64,000 bases of DNA from positions 7,316,001 through 7,380,000 of the forward strand of contig OZ253444.1 of the NCBI GenBank assembly GCA_965261065.1. The letters run 5' to 3'. Of the stretch, positions 60,283-64,000 are shown one piece after another (the stretch's first letter is position 1; each line of letters begins with the position of its first letter). The notes under the pieces were generated by a model. That model was not told the origin of the DNA. It worked only from the letters and a program-made list of their open reading frames with translations, and did not search any database. This stretch comes from JAKZVK01 sp965261065 (GTDB lineage Bacteria; Acidobacteriota; Terriglobia; Bryobacterales; UBA6623). The position numbers and the translations under genes were made by a program.

Positions 60283-61313
60283 GCCGGATATCCACTTGAC
60301 TCAGGTGACCCCAACATCTTGTCGTTGGGCTCACAGCGTCTTAGCGTCCCAATCGGCGACGATCGAGCGGTACGGCGTCGGCTCCACCGCCATGGCCTGC
60401 TGCACAAGGCGGTAGAAGAGCTTGCCCCGACTGCGTGATCTGCGCCGATTGAAGCGGAACACGAACTCGTCGAGATAGTAGTCCAGATGCTCGTGGCTGA
60501 CCGCCCCCTGATGCGTGCCCAGCATCCAGCGCTTGAGTAGCGAGATCGCCAAGTGCACCCTCGGCAGTAGCTGCGAGGCCTGCTCGCGGCGGTTGTTAAT
60601 CGAGATGATACGACGCTGGTAGTCCTTCTTCTTGAGCGGATCGTAGCCCGACCAGTTGTCGGTAACAACCACGCTGCCCGGCTCGACCGACTCCTCGACG
60701 AAGGGCATCAAACTGGCCGCCGAGGCGTTCTGAACGCGCTGCATGCGGATGCGCCCCAGCCCGGTGCCTCTCTCTTCCGCGGCGACTGCAATCAACGCTT
60801 TACGCTCGGTCTGCCGGCCGATTACCCCTTCTTCTTCAGCGCCCCAGTAGGTCTCATCGACCTCGACGAGGCCCGTCAATCGCTCCCGCCCCGGGCGCAC
60901 CATCGCTCGCCTCAGCTTGTGCATCCAAGGCCAGGCGGTTTGGTAACTGCCCAGTCCCAGAACGCGCTGTAGACCCAGGGCGCTGGCCCCATTCTTCTGC
61001 GTGGTGATGGTCCACATCGCCCGGAACCACAGCCGCAGCGGCTTGCGTGTGTCTTGAAAGATCGTGCCGGCGGTGACGGAGGTTTGCCGCCCGCAGCGAG
61101 CGCATTCGAACCACACTTTGCGCACCGGCCAAGCGCGCTCATGCCCACACCTTGGACAGCGGAAACCCTCTGGCCAGCGCAAGGCGAACAGATAGTCGCG
61201 GCAAGCCTCCTCGCTCGCAAAGTGAGACTCGAATTCGAGTTGGTCGCGCGGGTAATCCTCCACCAGGCCCTACACTACATCTTGGGGTCACCTGAGTCAA
61301 GTGGATACCCAGC
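60283..61313 (-). mobile_element. IS1595-family insertion sequence, copy C
   Basis: 1031 bp. The left terminal repeat has one change (GGATATCC for GGGTATCC), otherwise the same ends as A and B. An 8-bp target duplication ATTGACTA is at 60275-60282 and 61314-61321. It is inserted between genes. Confidence 0.93.
60331..61263 (-). CDS. IS1595-family transposase, copy C
   Basis: 310 aa. Intact second-Asp block TDNWSGYD, unlike copy A; otherwise nearly identical to copies A and B. GTG start at 61263. Likely functional. Confidence 0.92.
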   Translation of the reverse strand: MEDYPRDQLEFESHFASEEACRDYLFALRWPEGFRCPRCGHERAWPVRKVWFECARCGRQTSVTAGTIFQDTRKPLRLWFRAMWTITTQKNGASALGLQRVLGLGSYQTAWPWMHKLRRAMVRPGRERLTGLVEVDETYWGAEEEGVIGRQTERKALIAVAAEERGTGLGRIRMQRVQNASAASLMPFVEESVEPGSVVVTDNWSGYDPLKKKDYQRRIISINNRREQASQLLPRVHLAISLLKRWMLGTHQGAVSHEHLDYYLDEFVFRFNRRRSRSRGKLFYRLVQQAMAVEPTPYRSIVADWDAKTL

Positions 61314-61358
61314 ATTGACTATTATCTCCGGCGCCCGCCTTGTTCTCGATGCAGCCCA

Positions 61359-61553
61359 CTAGTCGATGTACCCGAGCCCCTGCATCTTCTTGACGATCTC
61401 CTCGTCCGACTCGGACTCTTCCTCGATCTTTCCCAGCTCGCGCTCGAGCACGTGCTGGATGAACTCCTTCGGCGAGGAATAGCCGGCGGCGTCCGAGCAG
61501 CGCTTGATCCGGTCGTAGAGGTCTTTGTCGAGTTTCAGAGAAGGTCCGAACAT
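61359..61553 (-). CDS. Small RHH-like protein
   Basis: 64 aa, with GGAAGG before the ATG at 61553. The first half (SLKLDKDLYDRIKRCSDAAGYSSPKEFIQHVLEREL) matches the strand-helix-helix plan of ribbon-helix-helix proteins; the tail is acidic and ends MQGLGYID. No partner is next to it now; the IS1202-type insertion begins 68 bp upstream of its start, and IS1595 copy C ends 45 bp past its stop. Function unknown. Confidence 0.65.
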   Translation of the reverse strand: MFGPSLKLDKDLYDRIKRCSDAAGYSSPKEFIQHVLERELGKIEEESESDEEIVKKMQGLGYID

Positions 61554-61620
61554 GTCAGTACTTCCTTCCGCCTCAGCCCATTACTATACGGCGTTCGGGT
61601 CGTTCGAGGACTCGCCAGCG

Positions 61621-63218
61621 TGTTGAAGCCCAATGATAATGTCCCCTTGAGCGCCCAATAGAAATGTCCCCTACTCTGAGGCTCCGAAGGAGGAGCCGAG
61701 AGTGGGAAGGACATGGATGAGTGCCAAGGAGTTGAGGCGCGGCGAAGTGCTGAGCCGAGTGAAACGAGGGGAACTGAAGTTGACCGAAGCCGCCGAGCTG
61801 CTGGAGGTCAGCTACCGCCATGCGAAGCGTCTGAAGAAGCGTTACCGTGCGGGCGGGGCCAAGGCTTTGGTGCACGGTAACGTCGGCCGTGCTTCGAACC
61901 GAGCCGATCAGAAGCGACGCCAGCAGGTTCTCGAGTTGGTGCGCGAGAACTATGCGGGCGAGGGGCACGAGCGCTTCGGGCCGACGCTGGCGTCGGAACA
62001 TCTGGCAGCCGACCACGGCCTGGAAGTGCCGCGCGAAACACTGCGGCGCTGGATGCTCGCCGCGGGTCTGTGGAGCCGCCGTCGCAAGCGCCAACCGCAT
62101 CGCACCCGGCGCCAACGCAAAGCGCACTTCGGCGAGCTGATTCAACTCGACGGTTCGCACCACCACTGGCTGGAAGAACGCGGCCCGAAAGCCTGTCTGA
62201 TGAACTTCGTCGATGACGCGACCGGTGTGGCGCTGTGCCGTTTCTCGGACCAGGAAACGACCTGGGCCGCGGCCGATCTGCTCGCAGCCTGGGTACGTCA
62301 ACACGACGTTCCCAAGGCGTTGTACTGCGACTGGAAAAACGTCTACCAGCGCCAGCCGACGTCGCGGGAAGCGCTGGCAGGCATCAAGCCCGAGACGCAG
62401 TTCGGGCGCATGTGTGCCAAGCTCGGCATTACGATCATGGCGGCTTCCTCGCCGCAAGCCAAGGGCCGAGTGGAGCGCCATCACGGCACGCACCAAGACC
62501 GCCTGATCAAGAAGATGCGGCTGCGCGGGATCGTCGAGTACGAGGCGGCGAACCGTTATCTCGACGAGGAGTACCTGGCCGAGCACAACGAGCGCTTCGC
62601 CTGTGAGCCGGCGGCGGCAGCGGACTTTCACCAGGCGCTCCCCCGCGGCACCGAGCTGCGAGGGGTGTTCTGTTGCGAGTACGAACGGGTGGTGAGCAAC
62701 GACCGGGTGGTGCGTTTCGAGAATCGTTGTTTGCAGTTGAAGCCGAAACGCAACCAGGGCGTGGGGGCGGGGGCACGGGTGACGGTCCAACAGTGGCGCG
62801 ATGAGAGCTTGCAGGTGAGGTTTGACGGGCACGAGATCGAGCACGACGTGATCGCCACGCCGACGCCACAGCTGCGGACGAAGCCAGCACCACAGCAGCG
62901 TCCGGGGGGCGGGCGCAAGCCGGCGGCGGACCACCCCTGGCGGCGAGCTGTGTTACGGAAAAAACGGGCTGCGAATACATAAGAGGGCTGTGGAAATGCC
63001 GGGTCGGATGGAAAGCGTGGAAAATCTCTCGAGGCAGCAGTACCGGGTTCGAGGAGCGGTGGATGGTTTTCCACCCTTCCCACCGCCCCTTGGAAATCGC
63101 TACGCGATTCCCACAGTTCCACAGCCCCGACGACGACGATATCTCTCCTACGAACAAGAAACACAAGGGGACACTTCTATCGAGCTACCGAGGGGGACAT
63201 TTCTATTGGGCGTTGACA
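61621..63218 (+). mobile_element. IS1202-type (formerly ISNCY) insertion sequence with 17-bp target duplication
   Basis: 1598 bp. Ends TGTTGAAGCCCAAT and (reverse complement) TGTCAACGCCCAAT extend about 26 bp with mismatches, with a second GCCCAAT-type unit inside the left end. A 17-bp perfect target duplication TCGAGGACTCGCCAGCG is at 61604-61620 and 63219-63235. Long duplications with TGT ends are known for the IS1202 family (ISTde1-like group about 15-18 bp, from memory). Confidence 0.85.
61702..62982 (+). CDS. IS1202-type transposase (ISNCY/integrase-core)
   Basis: 426 aa; ATG at 61717 (MSAKELRRGEVLSRV) is a likelier start than GTG 61702. N-terminal helix-turn-helix (LTEAAELLEVSYRHAKRLKKRYRAGG), then an rve-like DDE core: QLDGSHHHW (first Asp), YCDWKNVYQ (second Asp) and AKGRVERHHGTHQDRLIKKM (Glu). 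The C-terminal part has strands typical of IS1202-type transposases. All catalytic residues are present, so it may be active. Confidence 0.87.
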   Translation: MGRTWMSAKELRRGEVLSRVKRGELKLTEAAELLEVSYRHAKRLKKRYRAGGAKALVHGNVGRASNRADQKRRQQVLELVRENYAGEGHERFGPTLASEHLAADHGLEVPRETLRRWMLAAGLWSRRRKRQPHRTRRQRKAHFGELIQLDGSHHHWLEERGPKACLMNFVDDATGVALCRFSDQETTWAAADLLAAWVRQHDVPKALYCDWKNVYQRQPTSREALAGIKPETQFGRMCAKLGITIMAASSPQAKGRVERHHGTHQDRLIKKMRLRGIVEYEAANRYLDEEYLAEHNERFACEPAAAADFHQALPRGTELRGVFCCEYERVVSNDRVVRFENRCLQLKPKRNQGVGAGARVTVQQWRDESLQVRFDGHEIEHDVIATPTPQLRTKPAPQQRPGGGRKPAADHPWRRAVLRKKRAANT

Positions 63219-63279
63219 TCGAGGACTCGCCAGCGTTGAGGTTCCAGGCCCGTTGCTGTAGGATGCGGGTTCGCTCGCC

Positions 63280-64000
63280 GTGCATCCCTCATCGCAAGAC
63301 CCCTACCGCCTGCGGCCGGATCTGATCGAACAGCCTCCCACCGGGCTCGCCGCGATCTTTCGGCGCATCGGCCCCGGTTTAATCCTGGCCAGCATGATCG
63401 TCGGCTCGGGGGAGTTGATCGCGGCCACCGTGCTCGGCGCCGAGAACGGCTATGCGCTGCTGTGGCTGGTGCTGATTAGCTGCGTGATCAAAGTCGTCGT
63501 GCAGGGCGAGTTCGGCCGCTACACGGTGGCGACCGGCGAGACCAGCCTCGAAGCGCTCGACCGCGTGCCGGGTCCGCGCGTGGGCGTGTCGTGGATCGTG
63601 TGGTTTTGGTTCGTGGCGATGATTACGACGATGTTCGGCATCGGCGCCATGATGGGCGCGATCGCCGAGGTGCTGAGCATCGTGTTCCCAGGCTTGCCGA
63701 TCCCGGTGGGGGTCTGCGTGGTTGCCGTCGTGACGCTGGTCCTGCTGTTCACCGGACGCTATGCGACGGTCGAGCGGGTCTCGATGGGGCTCGTCGCGGC
63801 GTTCACGGTGACTACCGTTGGCTCGGCGTTGCTGTTGCTGACCCGTCCGGACTACTTCACCTGGGGCCGGGTGGTCGAGGGCTTGTCATTCCATATGCCC
63901 GAGCAGGGGCTGGTCACGGCGGTGACGGTCTTCGGGTTGACCGGCATCGGAGCAAACGAGATCATCACCTACCCCTACTGGTGTCTCGAAAAGGGGTACG
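63280..64000 (+). CDS. Nramp-like membrane transporter, 3' end cut by window end
   Basis: GTG at 63280 is the only good start, since a TAG lies 21 nt upstream in frame. The 240 visible codons begin with a soluble N-terminus to about 28, then multiple helices (IGPGLILASMIVGSGELIAAT; LLWLVLISCVIKVVVQGEFGRY; WIVWFWFVAMITTMFGIGAMMGAI). Its fold and glycine pattern match Nramp proteins, but the metal-binding DPGN motif of helix 1 is replaced by GSGELI. It may transport another ion or be a related subclass. About half of the protein is missing. Confidence 0.75.
   Translation, partial: MHPSSQDPYRLRPDLIEQPPTGLAAIFRRIGPGLILASMIVGSGELIAATVLGAENGYALLWLVLISCVIKVVVQGEFGRYTVATGETSLEALDRVPGPRVGVSWIVWFWFVAMITTMFGIGAMMGAIAEVLSIVFPGLPIPVGVCVVAVVTLVLLFTGRYATVERVSMGLVAAFTVTTVGSALLLLTRPDYFTWGRVVEGLSFHMPEQGLVTAVTVFGLTGIGANEIITYPYWCLEKGY

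Noticed and set aside
1..64000. CRISPR arrays, tRNA and rRNA genes
   Set aside because: No regularly spaced repeats, and no tRNA or rRNA sequence was recognised in the intergenic stretches read by eye.

Overview
The window is GC-rich, gene-dense DNA from a Gram-negative bacterium. The best fit is Acidobacteriota of the Bryobacter/Solibacter kind. The evidence is an Oar-like TonB outer-membrane protein, two cytochrome-c/DUF1549/DUF1553 + DUF1501 pairs, a large secreted M14 peptidase, an LpxL-type acyltransferase, ClpC and many IS elements. Planctomycetota share several of these families and are the main alternative. Nothing in the window names a species. No tRNA, rRNA or CRISPR array was seen.

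Region 1 (1-9.4 kb, minus strand) is a complete N-methylglutamate pathway cluster for methylamine: mgsA-mgsB-mgsC, a 313-bp gap with two palindromes, mgdB-mgdC-mgdD-mgdA (soxD-A-G-B order), then gmaS cut by the window start. GmaS would make gamma-glutamylmethylamide, MgsABC would convert it to N-methylglutamate, and MgdABCD would oxidise that to glutamate plus a one-carbon unit. A 43-bp perfect direct repeat brackets the mgs-mgd part.

Region 2 (9.6-32 kb) holds an Oar-like TonB receptor and two secreted PSCyt1/DUF1549/DUF1553-DUF1501 pairs pointing at each other, with a ceramidase-like lipoprotein beside the first. IS elements lie between and around them: two ISKra4 copies (one with a 66-bp internal deletion), an IS1380 copy and two IS1595 copies. 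One IS1595 copy sits in the start codon of the IS1380 transposase. The other splits a chromosomal gene that can be rejoined in frame.

Region 3 (32-45.4 kb) holds a thioredoxin-fold protein, a probable CPBP protease-unknown-gap-pgk operon, a GGDEF/EAL signalling gene with an overlapping small membrane-protein gene, an IS630 element, bioA and a secreted M14 carboxypeptidase.

Region 4 (45.7-64 kb) holds clpC, an AT-richer SDH-type serine protease with a 63-aa companion, an LpxL-like acyltransferase, a TPR protein, an unpartnered ABC-2 permease, a Tat-type Gfo/Idh/MocA oxidoreductase, a propeller-plus-PHP secreted protein and a three-gene membrane cluster headed by an RHH-like protein. It ends with a third IS1595 copy, an RHH-like small protein, an IS1202-type element with a 17-bp target duplication, and the start of an Nramp-like transporter.

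Six short palindromes ending in CCCCTACA are scattered between genes. Exact target-site duplications were read by eye for the ISKra4, IS1595, IS630 and IS1202-type copies, so their boundaries should be good to the base. The outer ends of the IS1380 copy were not resolved.
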